NCBI GenBank assembly: GCA_028278205.1 | Contig: JANQES010000005.1 | Coordinates: 1-37,311 of the forward strand | Direction: 5' to 3' | From: Rhodothermales bacterium | Lineage (GTDB): Bacteria; Bacteroidota; Rhodothermia; Rhodothermales; Bin80 | Length of the DNA stretch: 37,311 nucleotides | Part shown: piece after piece, positions 24,672 through 32,378 of the stretch | Numbering within the stretch: position 1 is the stretch's first letter | How the letters are laid out: every line of letters begins with the position of its first letter | The notes under the pieces: model-generated | What the model was told of the DNA's origin: nothing | What the model saw: only the letters and a program-made list of their open reading frames with translations | Database searches by the model: none | Translations under genes and position numbers: made by a program

Positions 24672-25826
24672 TTACGCATCCTCCGGCACCAGCCGCACAA
24701 TCCGCCCGGCTTCGAGGGCGATGTAGAGATAGCCGTCCGGGCCGGTGAGGATGTCGCGGGGGCGGCCTCCGGGGTTGAAGAGCTTTTCTTCCTCAGCCAC
24801 CGTCGTGCCGTCGAGCACCACGCGGTGGATGTCGCCGAACTTGAGCGAGGTGGCGAAGAGGTTGTTTTTCCACTCTGGAAAGACATCGCCGTCGTAAAAG
24901 CCGATGCCGCAGACGGCGATGGAGGGCGTCCAGTGGAGCGCGGGTTGCTCCATTCCCTCTTTTTCGGTGATATCGGTGATCCTGGTGCCGCTGTAGTTGC
25001 GGCCAAAGGTGATGACCGGCCAGCCGTAGTTGAGGCCTCTGCCGATGGGATTGAGTTCGTCGCCGCCGCGCGGGCCGTGTTCGGTGGTCCAGATCACGCC
25101 CGTCTCCGGATGCCGGTCCATCCCCTGCGGGTTACGATGCCCGTACGACCAGATCGACGCGACGGCATTGGGCGTATCGACGAACGGGTTGTCTTCGGGG
25201 ATCCGCCCGTCGTCGTGCAGCCGGTGGACTTTGCCGTTGGGCAGGTCGAGCCGTTGCGCATGCCCGCGCCGCCCCCGGTCGCCGATGGTGAAGTAGAGAT
25301 ACCCGGCCTCGTCGAAGACGATGCGCGAGCCCCAGTGCCGCCCCTCCCGCGCATACACGTCCGGCGGCGCCTTATAAATGTCTTCCTGATCGACCAGCCG
25401 CATCCCGTCCAGCCGCGCCCGCATCACCGCCGTAAAGCCCTCTCTAGAACTCCCCTTGCGATCCGAATAAGCCAGATAAAGCCAGCCGTTTTCTTCATAG
25501 TTGGGATGGATTTGCACGTCCATCATCCCCCCCTGCCCACACGCACAAACCTCCGGCACCCCGTCGATAGGCTCCGACACCGTCCCGTCGGCCTCGACGA
25601 TGCGGAGGTTGCCGGACTTTTCCGTCACCAGCATCCGCCCGTCCGGCAGGAAAGCCATGCCCCACGGCGCCTTCAGCCCCTGGGCAAAGGTCTCCACCCG
25701 AAAACTATGCGGCCCCGCCTGATAGACCGGCGCCGGCCACAAAAACGCCAGCAAGGCCACGAGCACGCCTCCCCCCACAAGAACGCCCAACACAGTTCCC
25801 CAGGATTGACGACGGTTTTTTGACAT
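24672..25826 (-). CDS. PQQ-type sugar dehydrogenase (glucose/sorbosone dehydrogenase family)
   Basis: A 384-residue protein. An N-terminal hydrophobic segment (about 11-30) after a basic start is either an anchor or a signal peptide. The rest is the six-bladed Asd/YliI-type propeller: V-E-T-F-A-Q-G-L-K-A-P-W-G-M-A-F-L-P-D-G-R-M-L-V-T-E-K-S-G-N-L-R in blade one, then G-G-M-M-D-V-Q-I-H-P-N-Y, the active-site R-H-W-G-S-R-I-V-F-D, Y-G-H-R-N-P-Q-G-M, W-T-T-E-H-G-P-R-G-G-D-E-L-N and N-Y-G-W-P. These enzymes oxidise aldose sugars with PQQ in the periplasm; the substrate here is unknown. No PQQ synthesis genes are in view. It is coupled to a tiny membrane-protein frame. Confidence 0.9.
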   Translation of the reverse strand: MSKNRRQSWGTVLGVLVGGGVLVALLAFLWPAPVYQAGPHSFRVETFAQGLKAPWGMAFLPDGRMLVTEKSGNLRIVEADGTVSEPIDGVPEVCACGQGGMMDVQIHPNYEENGWLYLAYSDRKGSSREGFTAVMRARLDGMRLVDQEDIYKAPPDVYAREGRHWGSRIVFDEAGYLYFTIGDRGRRGHAQRLDLPNGKVHRLHDDGRIPEDNPFVDTPNAVASIWSYGHRNPQGMDRHPETGVIWTTEHGPRGGDELNPIGRGLNYGWPVITFGRNYSGTRITDITEKEGMEQPALHWTPSIAVCGIGFYDGDVFPEWKNNLFATSLKFGDIHRVVLDGTTVAEEEKLFNPGGRPRDILTGPDGYLYIALEAGRIVRLVPEDA

Positions 25827-25874
25827 GATGCGCGGTGGGTTAGGTGAGTCAGGAATGACGCAACACCCTCTTCC

Positions 25875-25952
25875 TTGTCATCCCGGACTTGATCCGGGAT
25901 CTCTCGATTTTAGTAACCCGCGAGATCTCGGCTCGGGGGCCGGGATGACAAC
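25875..25952. repeat. inverted repeat of the GTCATCCCGGACTTGATCCGGG family
   Basis: TTGTCATCCCGG on the left mirrors CCGGGATGACAA on the right, with GGGATCTCTCG and CGAGATCTCGG as inner arms. It lies in the 230-bp space between the dehydrogenase and the Hypoth_Ymh gene; the remainder of that space is A/T-rich and probably carries the plus-strand promoter. Confidence 0.75.
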
Positions 25953-26056
25953 AGGGCTGGCAGTCGAGCAAGGGTGTGTGCTCATGCAACCCAGCAGGGC
26001 GTCATAAAGTTTACGTTGCGAATTAAACGTTCCATAGACATTTTTGGTGTAAACCA

Positions 26057-26764
26057 ATGCAATACAATCTTACCCAGACTCAGAAAGATGCACTCCGTTG
26101 GATTGTCAATGCTGTTCGGGCTGGATGGTTACGTGAGACCGATATAGGTTTTACGTGGACCTTTGACGGAATGGGAATAGTGGGCTATAGGGGACAGGAG
26201 CAATATCCTCAATGGGAACCAGGAGTCTTCGATGCATTGGCTCACAACAACCTTGTCCGTATCAGACAGCCTCAGCGAAGCACCTATATGGTCACCCTTA
26301 CAGGAGCAGCCTACGCAGCAGTTGATTCTAATTTTGATGAACCGGACACGTCATTCGTTAGACACCTAACGCCCCTGGCAGACATTACAACCCTCGACGA
26401 CGACATCAAGCAGCGATGTCTTCCAATATTAGGTGCTGGTGCGGCTGATCCAGCTCTTTGGGATTCGGCTGTAAGAACAGCGGGGGTCATCTTAGAGGAA
26501 CGTATGCGTGATGTAGGAGGCATCAGTGATGCAAGCCGGGTTGGTCGTAACCTTGTGAACGATCTCTTCAGGCAAAACGGAACACTGGCTCCAAAATTCA
26601 CTGTCGAGTCCGAACGAGAAGGGTATCGTGATTTGTACGCGGGCGCTGTCGGCATCATTCGTAATCCATCGGCGCATAGATTAATTGATCCCACACCGGA
26701 AGAAGGTGGAGCTTACATCGTGTTTGTCAATCTGCTGCTGAAGAAACTGGAAGACCTTCGCTAA
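26057..26764 (+). CDS. TIGR02391 / Hypoth_Ymh family protein
   Basis: A 235-residue cytoplasmic protein. The N-terminal 90 residues look like a winged-helix-type unit (Q-K-D-A-L-R-W-I-V ... Y-M-V-T-L-T-G). The C-terminal half matches the Hypoth_Ymh pattern: D-D-D-I-K-Q-R-C ... A-L-W-D-S-A-V-R-T-A-G-V-I-L-E-E-R-M-R-D, then G-R-N-L-V-N-D-L-F, and the closing G-A-V-G-I-I-R-N-P-S-A-H-R, a HEPN-like R-x-x-x-x-H arrangement. The family is common in mobile and defence-related regions, and its biochemistry is not settled. Base composition is clearly less GC-rich than both flanks, and the gene stands alone between a palindromic repeat and an oppositely oriented HicA-like unit, consistent with acquisition by transfer. 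Confidence 0.8.
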   Translation: MQYNLTQTQKDALRWIVNAVRAGWLRETDIGFTWTFDGMGIVGYRGQEQYPQWEPGVFDALAHNNLVRIRQPQRSTYMVTLTGAAYAAVDSNFDEPDTSFVRHLTPLADITTLDDDIKQRCLPILGAGAADPALWDSAVRTAGVILEERMRDVGGISDASRVGRNLVNDLFRQNGTLAPKFTVESEREGYRDLYAGAVGIIRNPSAHRLIDPTPEEGGAYIVFVNLLLKKLEDLR

Positions 26765-26878
26765 TACTCCACTTTTTTACCCGCTTGCAACCCCTACGCA
26801 CCTACCACAAAACCTTCGAACGCCTGCTTTGGGATTTGAAGGCGGAGGCGTAGAGCGCCTATTCATCGCGTGTCTTAC

Positions 26879-27151
26879 TCAAGCCGGCACCTCATCGCGT
26901 TCAATCTCGACGCGAAGGACGCGGTGGCCTTTGTGCTCCAGGTGCGTGACCGCATCGCGCAAGGCCGCTTCCATCGACGGGGCGTCTACGCTGTAGCTGA
27001 CGCATGGCACACCGGCCCGAATGCCGGGCGTAGCATCGCCCTCGTAGCGTTCGAAGAGGACATCGCCAATTGCATTCATCCAGGCGTCTTCTGCGTCCGG
27101 GTACGCACCTTCAAAGGTTGCGTCGACGATCAGCGTGAAGTCGTAGGTCAT
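26879..27151 (-). CDS. small partner protein of a HicA-like unit (putative antitoxin)
   Basis: About 90 residues from the ATG at 27151. Predicted layout is an opening strand (MTYDFTLIVDATF), an acidic helix and a closing strand (HRVLRVEIERDE). It is acidic overall, the opposite of its basic upstream partner, which ends 7 bases before it. Longer in-frame starts would read back through the partner gene in another frame and are not protein-like. No named family is certain. The small two-gene layout with opposite charge suggests a toxin-antitoxin or similar pair. No DNA-binding domain is visible, which is atypical for an antitoxin. Confidence 0.6.
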   Translation of the reverse strand: MTYDFTLIVDATFEGAYPDAEDAWMNAIGDVLFERYEGDATPGIRAGVPCVSYSVDAPSMEAALRDAVTHLEHKGHRVLRVEIERDEVPA

Positions 27152-27158
27152 CGTTTTA

Positions 27159-27380
27159 TTAGTTTTGATGCGGGCAGTTGTCAATGTCTCGGCGGATGCT
27201 TCGGGCGTGTCGTTCCGGATCTTTCGGTGTGCTCCACACGCGGATGATGCAGCCGCCGCGCTGGGCATGAGGGCAGTACAGGTGGCCCCAGGCATGCGCC
27301 CTCGGACCAGCTTTTACCACGCGCCAGCCCTTTGAAAGCGCGTATTCTACGGCTCTGCGTATGTCCTTGTGAGGATGCAT
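27159..27380 (-). CDS. HicA-like small basic protein (putative toxin)
   Basis: A 73-residue basic protein: helix (DIRRAVEYALSKGW), strand (RVVKAGPRAHAWGHLYCP), strand (CIIRVWSTP) and C-terminal helix (ERHARSIRRDIDNC). The order and the G-W ... G-x-R-A-H pattern resemble the double-stranded-RNA-binding-like fold of HicA mRNA interferases, where a histidine after the glycine-rich turn (here H29) is catalytic. Cysteines in CPHAQRGGC are unusual and might bind metal. It is upstream of, and 7 bases from, its acidic partner. The assignment is by fold-level resemblance only; a plain hypothetical protein is the conservative alternative. Confidence 0.6.
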   Translation of the reverse strand: MHPHKDIRRAVEYALSKGWRVVKAGPRAHAWGHLYCPHAQRGGCIIRVWSTPKDPERHARSIRRDIDNCPHQN

Positions 27381-27482
27381 CGGTATTGGACTCAGGCAGG
27401 AGGGCGTGAAGTTCCGGGAATCAGTATTTTATCAAGGCCCAGTAATAACATCAGGCCCCCCACTTTTATCCTGATCTAATCG

Positions 27483-28967
27483 ATGGACCCCACGTACAAA
27501 ACCATCTTCCACAACGCCCCGGTCGGCACGCTGGTTATTGAGCGGAGAGGGCCTGAGGAGTTTATCGTGGTCGATGTCAATGCGGCGGCCATCGCGATGG
27601 GCAACTGGGAGTATGAAGCCCCGGAAGACATGATCGGGCGCAACGTGGTGGAGATTTTCGAGGGCGTTCGAGAACACGGGTTGCTCGACCTCTATCATCG
27701 CGCGCTCGACACCGGCGAACCGGCGCATCTCGGCGATTTTGAGTACGAAGAGCAAGACGTCCCCTACGGCCTGTACGAGATCGATTGGATTCCCATCTCA
27801 AAAGACCGGCTGGCGATCTTTTTTCGCAATATCACCCGCGAGAAACAGGCCGAGCGCGATCTACGCCTGCAAAAGGAATTCAACGATCTGGTCATCCAGA
27901 CCAGCCCCAACCTGATTTTCGTCAAAGACCGGCAGGGCACGTTTCTGCTGGTCAACCAGGCCATGGCCGATAGCTTTGGGATGAGCCGGCAGGAGATGGA
28001 GCAAAAGCGCAACGCCGAAGTCCACAGCCGCGCTGACGAGGTGGAAGCCTATGCGCGGATCGACCGCGAGGTCATCGAGCAGGGCCAAACGCGGGTCGTC
28101 GAAGAGCCGTTTACCACGCCTGCCGGCGAGACGCGGTGGTTCCACACCATCAAGACGCCGCTCGTCCAACCCGACGGCACGGTGCACGTCCTCGGCATCT
28201 CGACCGACATCACCGAACTCCGTCATGCGCAGCGCGAAGCCGAGCACAAGGCCGAACTGGAACACCTGATCGGTCAACTCGAAGCCAAAAACGCCGAACT
28301 CGAACGCTTCACCTACACCGTCAGCCACGATCTCAAAGCGCCGCTGGTGACTATCAAAGGCTTCCTCGGCCTGCTGGAGCTAGACACCGCCGCCGGCGAC
28401 ACCGAGCGGATGCAGCAAGACATGGAACGCATCGGCAACGCCGCCGATAAGATGGCGCTGTTGATCGGCGACTTGCTCGAACTGAGCCGCATCGGTCGCC
28501 AGGTGAACGAGCCGGAGGCTATTGCGCTCGGCGAACTGGCGCAGGAAGCCATCGATCAACTGGCCGGCCATATCGTTGCGCGGGGTGTATGCGTCGACGT
28601 GATGCCGGCGATGCCGGTGGTCTGGGGCGACCGGGTGCGGCTGTTGGAGGTCTTTGAGAACCTCATCGGCAATGCCGTCAAGTTCATGGGCGATGAGCCG
28701 GAACCGCGCATCGAAGTCGGCGCCCGGCTGCGCGAGGGGATGGTGCGCTGCTTCGTGCAAGACAACGGCATCGGCATCGATCCTGAGTATCACGAGAACA
28801 TTTTTGGCCTGTTTAACCGGCTGAATCAGGAGGTCGAAGGCACGGGCATCGGCCTGGCGCTAGTGCGTCGGATCGTGGAAGTGCACGGCGGGCGTATCTG
28901 GATCGAGTCGGAAGGCGGAGGGAACGGCTCGACCTTTTTTTTCACGTTGCCGCCGAGCGGGATCTGA
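27483..28967 (+). CDS. soluble PAS-PAS sensor histidine kinase
   Basis: A 494-residue protein with no transmembrane segment. A first PAS-like domain (about 5-118, NAPVGTLVIE, VVDVNAAA) is followed by a second PAS/PAC domain (about 132-246, SPNLIFVKDRQGTFLLVNQA, then VHVLGISTDITE). A coiled helix (250-275) leads to HisKA with phosphoacceptor H282 in YTVSHDLKAPL, the phytochrome-kinase style, and an ATPase domain with N box FENLIGNAVKF (391-401), DNGIGID (427-433) and EGTGIGLALV (452-461). It is an orphan kinase: no response regulator lies beside it. It senses an intracellular ligand or redox state through PAS, and cofactor residues cannot be named by eye. The following DUF5916 gene is 267 bases away across a palindromic repeat, so it is probably transcribed separately. 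Confidence 0.93.
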   Translation: MDPTYKTIFHNAPVGTLVIERRGPEEFIVVDVNAAAIAMGNWEYEAPEDMIGRNVVEIFEGVREHGLLDLYHRALDTGEPAHLGDFEYEEQDVPYGLYEIDWIPISKDRLAIFFRNITREKQAERDLRLQKEFNDLVIQTSPNLIFVKDRQGTFLLVNQAMADSFGMSRQEMEQKRNAEVHSRADEVEAYARIDREVIEQGQTRVVEEPFTTPAGETRWFHTIKTPLVQPDGTVHVLGISTDITELRHAQREAEHKAELEHLIGQLEAKNAELERFTYTVSHDLKAPLVTIKGFLGLLELDTAAGDTERMQQDMERIGNAADKMALLIGDLLELSRIGRQVNEPEAIALGELAQEAIDQLAGHIVARGVCVDVMPAMPVVWGDRVRLLEVFENLIGNAVKFMGDEPEPRIEVGARLREGMVRCFVQDNGIGIDPEYHENIFGLFNRLNQEVEGTGIGLALVRRIVEVHGGRIWIESEGGGNGSTFFFTLPPSGI

Positions 28968-29029
28968 AGACGGAAGCGCAGCGTGCAAGCGGTGATCGAA
29001 ACGTTGCCCCCAAAATAATTTCCTTTTTT

Positions 29030-29164
29030 TCTCGCTCCCACGGTCCTCCGTGGGAGTGTAGATCGCGACGCTCCTGCGTCGCCTTTCCGCCACGTTCTTG
29101 TGTCGGTTCTCGGACGCAGGAGCGTCCGGTTCTGCATTCCCACGCAGGAGCGTGGGAACGAGAA
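29030..29164. repeat. inverted repeat of the CCCACGCTCCTGCGTGGG family
   Basis: TCTCGCTCCCACGG on the left faces CGTGGGAACGAGA on the right. Inside are further palindromes GCGACGCTCCTGCGTCGC and GGACGCAGGAGCGTCC. It is a nested cruciform-forming element in the spacer between the PAS kinase and the DUF5916 gene, with no coding content. Confidence 0.75.
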
Positions 29165-29234
29165 AGTGGGAATCATTTAACAAGCGGTAGACGATTCGGA
29201 GGTTTCACCCATCGCCATCTCGCCCCCATTCCCC

Positions 29235-31424
29235 ATGCTTCGTCCGTTGCTTTTGTTGATGCTGACCGGCCTGCTGCTGCCAGCGCGGGCCGAGGATCCG
29301 CCGCCGGCGTTGGAGGCGGTGGCGATGCCGGCGGATGTGCGGCTGGCGTTTGACGGACGGATCGATGAAGCGTTCTGGCAACAGGTGCCGGGCAGCGATG
29401 TGTTCATGCAGCAAGAACCCCGCGAAGGCGACAGCCCCACCGAACGCACCGAAGTGCGCGTGGTCTACGACAAGAACAATCTCTACATCGGCGTGGTGCT
29501 CTACGACAGCGAACCCGACGGCATCCTCAGCTTCCAACGCCGCCGCGACGCCTCGCTGGCCACGGACGACCGCTTCATGTGGATCCTCGACACGTACAAC
29601 GACGGGCGCAGCGCGTACTTCTTTGAGATCAACCCCGGCGGCCTCATGGGCGACGGGCTGCTCACCACGGGCCAGAGTATCAGCCTCAACAAAGACTGGG
29701 ACGGTATCTGGGAGGCGCGGGTGGCGCGGGGCGCCTACGGGTGGTCCGCCGAGATTCGCATCCCCTTCCGCACGCTCAACTTCGACACGGACCAGGATAC
29801 CTGGGGCATCAATTTCCAGCGGACCATCCGCCGCAAAAACGAAGAACTGGTGTGGAGCGGCTTCCGGCGCAATCAGGGGCTCTACCGTCCCCAGAACGCC
29901 GGGCAACTGACCGGCCTGCGTGGCCTCTCGCAAGGGCTGGGCCTGGAAATCACACCCTACGCCATCGGCGAAGCCAACCGCGTCTGGACCGACGGCGACC
30001 TCGACACCGACCCCGTCGGCGATGCGGGCTTCGACGTGACCTACAGTGTGACGACCAACCTACGCGCCTCGCTGACGATCAACACCGACTTTGCCGAGAC
30101 GGAGGTGGACCAGCGCCGCGTCAACCTGACGCGCTTCCCGCTGCGTTTTCCCGAACAGCGCGACTTTTTCCTCGAAGGCTCCAGCGTCTTCCGCTTCGCC
30201 CCCAGCAGCGGCGTCGATCCGTACTTCAGCCGTCGCATCGGCTTGCAGGGCGGCCTGCCCATTCCGATCCGGGCCGGCGCGCGGTTGGCCGGGCAGGTGG
30301 GGCGGTTCGACGTGGGTTTTTTGCAGATTCGCACGGGAGAATTGGGCGATGTGAGGCCTGAGGATTTCACCGTCGCCCGCGTCAAGGCGCATATTTTGGA
30401 TGAGAGCACGCTCGGCTTCATCTACACGCGGCGCTCGACGAAAGACGGCGCCGAGTTGGGGCTGCAAGACCGCCACACCCTCGGCGTCGATCTCGAACTG
30501 GGGACATCCACGTTTCGAGACAGCAAGAACCTTCAGTTCCAGGCTTTTTTCATCGCCCACAACGCCGCGCTGATCGATGACGATAAAACGTTTTTCGACC
30601 GGACGACGCGCGGCATCCGCTTTTCGTATCCGAATCAGCCGTTTTTCATGCACGCTTCGTACCGCGAGTTCGGCAGCGGGTACGATCCTGCCGTCGGGTT
30701 CAACCGGCGTGACGGATTCCGGCGTTTCCAGCCGTCATTCGGCTATTCGTGGCTGCTGAGCGATCATCCGGTGCTGCGCGAGTTCACGCTCGGGCTGCGG
30801 CACGAATATCTGATGGATCTCGACTTCAAAGCCGAGACCGTCAACACCTCTATCACGCCCGAACTGCGTTTCGAAAGCGGCCATCAGATCGAACTGCTGG
30901 TGGGGCACGACTTCGAACGATTGATCGAAGATTTCGACATCCGGCGCGACAGTTCGATCATCATCCCGGCAGATTCCTACCACACGTTCGAAGTCGGGCT
31001 TGACGGGTGGACGGCGCCGCAACGACGCGTTTCGGTCAGAGCGGAACTCGGCTACGGCGGCTTCTGGACGGGCACGCGGGCGACGTCTACGCTGGGCGCC
31101 GTCGTCCGCCCCATTCCGGGCATCAGTATTTCGAGCGAATGGGAGCACACCTTCGTCAAGCTCGATGAAGGATCGTTCCGCGCGAATCTGGTGCGCGTCT
31201 TTACCAGCCTGGCGCTGACGCCGTGGACGTCGCTGAGCGCCAACGTCCAGTATGACGACCTGAGCCGCATCGTCGGGCTCTACGGGCGTTTCCGCTGGGT
31301 CATCCGCCCCGGCAGCGACCTCTACCTCGTCTACACGCACAACTGGCTCGACGACCCGATGGACCGGTTCACCTCGCTCACGAGCCAGGCGGCGACGAAG
31401 TTGACGTATACGCATCGGTTTTAG
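29235..31424 (+). CDS. DUF5916 outer-membrane protein with CBM9-like N-terminal domain
   Basis: A 729-residue protein: signal peptide (1-19), a CBM9-like/DOMON-type beta-sandwich (about 30-200; L-A-F-D-G-R-I-D-E-A-F-W near the start, E-V-R-V-V-Y-D-K-N-N-L-Y-I-G-V-V-L-Y-D, then W-S-A-E-I-R-I-P-F-R-T-L), then a DUF5916 region (about 210-729) rich in alternating strands. That region includes R-F-P-L-R-F-P-E-Q-R-D-F-F-L-E-G-S-S-V-F-R-F and S-R-R-I-G-L, and ends in THRF, a C-terminal aromatic typical of outer-membrane barrels. The family is widespread in Bacteroidota; carbohydrate binding and outer-membrane location are inferred from the domains, and the function is unknown. The length is typical. 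The initiating ATG immediately precedes a strong hydrophobic core. Confidence 0.9.
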   Translation: MLRPLLLLMLTGLLLPARAEDPPPALEAVAMPADVRLAFDGRIDEAFWQQVPGSDVFMQQEPREGDSPTERTEVRVVYDKNNLYIGVVLYDSEPDGILSFQRRRDASLATDDRFMWILDTYNDGRSAYFFEINPGGLMGDGLLTTGQSISLNKDWDGIWEARVARGAYGWSAEIRIPFRTLNFDTDQDTWGINFQRTIRRKNEELVWSGFRRNQGLYRPQNAGQLTGLRGLSQGLGLEITPYAIGEANRVWTDGDLDTDPVGDAGFDVTYSVTTNLRASLTINTDFAETEVDQRRVNLTRFPLRFPEQRDFFLEGSSVFRFAPSSGVDPYFSRRIGLQGGLPIPIRAGARLAGQVGRFDVGFLQIRTGELGDVRPEDFTVARVKAHILDESTLGFIYTRRSTKDGAELGLQDRHTLGVDLELGTSTFRDSKNLQFQAFFIAHNAALIDDDKTFFDRTTRGIRFSYPNQPFFMHASYREFGSGYDPAVGFNRRDGFRRFQPSFGYSWLLSDHPVLREFTLGLRHEYLMDLDFKAETVNTSITPELRFESGHQIELLVGHDFERLIEDFDIRRDSSIIIPADSYHTFEVGLDGWTAPQRRVSVRAELGYGGFWTGTRATSTLGAVVRPIPGISISSEWEHTFVKLDEGSFRANLVRVFTSLALTPWTSLSANVQYDDLSRIVGLYGRFRWVIRPGSDLYLVYTHNWLDDPMDRFTSLTSQAATKLTYTHRF

Positions 31425-31544
31425 CATATCCGCTGTTGACGCAGGCAATAAAACGAGTTAGCTTTGTACCATTCGTTTCTTTCAGCGTGTTTTGTGCGGC
31501 CTGACAAAAAAGCCGGGCACGCTGCGAAACCTCCGCGTCATTCA

Positions 31545-31567
31545 TTCGTAACAGCACGAGTTACAAA
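31545..31567. promoter_or_regulatory. Rrf2-family operator candidate O1 (upstream of the Rrf2 gene)
   Basis: TTCGTAAC-N7-GTTACAAA, a 23-bp inverted repeat ending 16 bases before the GTG start of the Rrf2 gene. The same 8-7-8 design recurs three times before the exporter operon, so it is probably the autoregulatory site. Confidence 0.65.
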
Positions 31568-31583
31568 CAAACACAACCCTGCC

Positions 31584-32099
31584 GTGAACACCAGTAGCCG
31601 CTTTATCGTCGCCGTCCATCTCCTGGCTGTGCTTGCCGTCCGGGGCAAGGTTAAGTCGGATGATATGGCCTGGAGTGTCAACACCAATCCGGTCGTCATC
31701 CGCCGGATCCTGGGCGCGTTGCGCGAGGCGGGGCTGGTGCATTCGCAAACCGGCCCCAACGGCGGCTCCACCCTGGCCCGCCCCGCCGACCAGATCACCC
31801 TGGCCGACGTCTACGACGCCGTCGAATCGGGCCAGTTGTTCCACCCGCTCTACAGCGACCCGGCGGCGGCCTGCCCCATCGGCAGCAACATCGAGGAGTG
31901 CATGGCGACGGTCTTTGAAGAAACACAGGCCGCCGTCCGCGACACGCTCTCGACGAAGACCATTGCCAGAATCGCCGATGATATCCTGACGCGCACGGGC
32001 ATCAAGAAGCTGCTCAACACGGGCCTGACGATGGATGAGATCCACGAGCAGTATATGCTCAAGGACGGCGTCGCGGTCAGGCGTCCGCAAGAGGCCTAG
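31584..32099 (+). CDS. Rrf2-family transcriptional regulator
   Basis: About 171 residues from the GTG at 31584, which gives the standard Rrf2 opening [M]-N-T-S-S-R-F-I-V-A-V-H-L-L-A-V-L-A. The winged helix follows: S-x-x-M-A-W-S-V-N-T-N-P-V-V-I-R-R-I-L-G-A-L as recognition region and the wing S-Q-T-G-P-N-G-G-S-T-L-A-R. The sensory segment reads A-C-P-I-G-S-N-I-E-E-C, two cysteines eight apart, unlike the three-cysteine iron-sulphur site of IscR and more like YwnA-type members. Cysteine redox sensing is possible but inferred. Starts further upstream would read through the palindromic operator candidate. It heads the exporter block and shares its operator motif. Confidence 0.9.
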   Translation: MNTSSRFIVAVHLLAVLAVRGKVKSDDMAWSVNTNPVVIRRILGALREAGLVHSQTGPNGGSTLARPADQITLADVYDAVESGQLFHPLYSDPAAACPIGSNIEECMATVFEETQAAVRDTLSTKTIARIADDILTRTGIKKLLNTGLTMDEIHEQYMLKDGVAVRRPQEA

Positions 32100-32119
32100 C
32101 AAGGCCTTTGATCACCCTG

Positions 32120-32144
32120 TCCCTCTCCCGTCGAGGGAGAGGGG
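32120..32144. terminator. hairpin after the Rrf2 gene
   Basis: CCCTCTCCC / GGGAGAGGG perfect stem with a 5-base loop, 20 bases after the Rrf2 stop. No T-run follows, so it could be a dispersed palindrome or a 3'-end stabiliser rather than a classical terminator. Confidence 0.45.
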
Positions 32145-32219
32145 ACTCCTTGACCGACGACGACGCTAAAACCGGCGAATTTCAGAAACCTCAACATCTT
32201 CAAAATTTTTTTCACCCTA

Positions 32220-32350
32220 TTTGAAACAATGCTTGTTACAGAGCGTAACGGTATCATAATTTGTAACTGTCATTGATACAAACACCCTGAATCTGACGAA
32301 CCCTAACCTTGTTGTGCTTCATTCCAATTTGTAACAAGAACAGGCACAAA
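32220..32350. promoter_or_regulatory. three Rrf2 operator candidates before the exporter operon
   Basis: Three 23-bp inverted repeats share the 8-7-8 layout of the site before the Rrf2 gene: TTTGAAAC-N7-GTTACAGA (32220-32242), TTTGTAAC-N7-GATACAAA (32260-32282) and TTTGTAAC-N7-GGCACAAA (32328-32350). The first two starts are 40 bases apart, about four helical turns. The last ends 28 bases before the exporter start codon, where repression would be direct. The surrounding sequence is A/T-rich promoter-like DNA. Confidence 0.65.
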
Positions 32351-32378
32351 CAAGATCATCCCCATGGAGGAACCCGTC

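Noticed and set aside
20101..25826. A polysaccharide utilisation locus around the hybrid regulator
   Set aside because: There is no SusC/SusD-like pair or glycoside hydrolase in the window; only a sugar dehydrogenase lies nearby.
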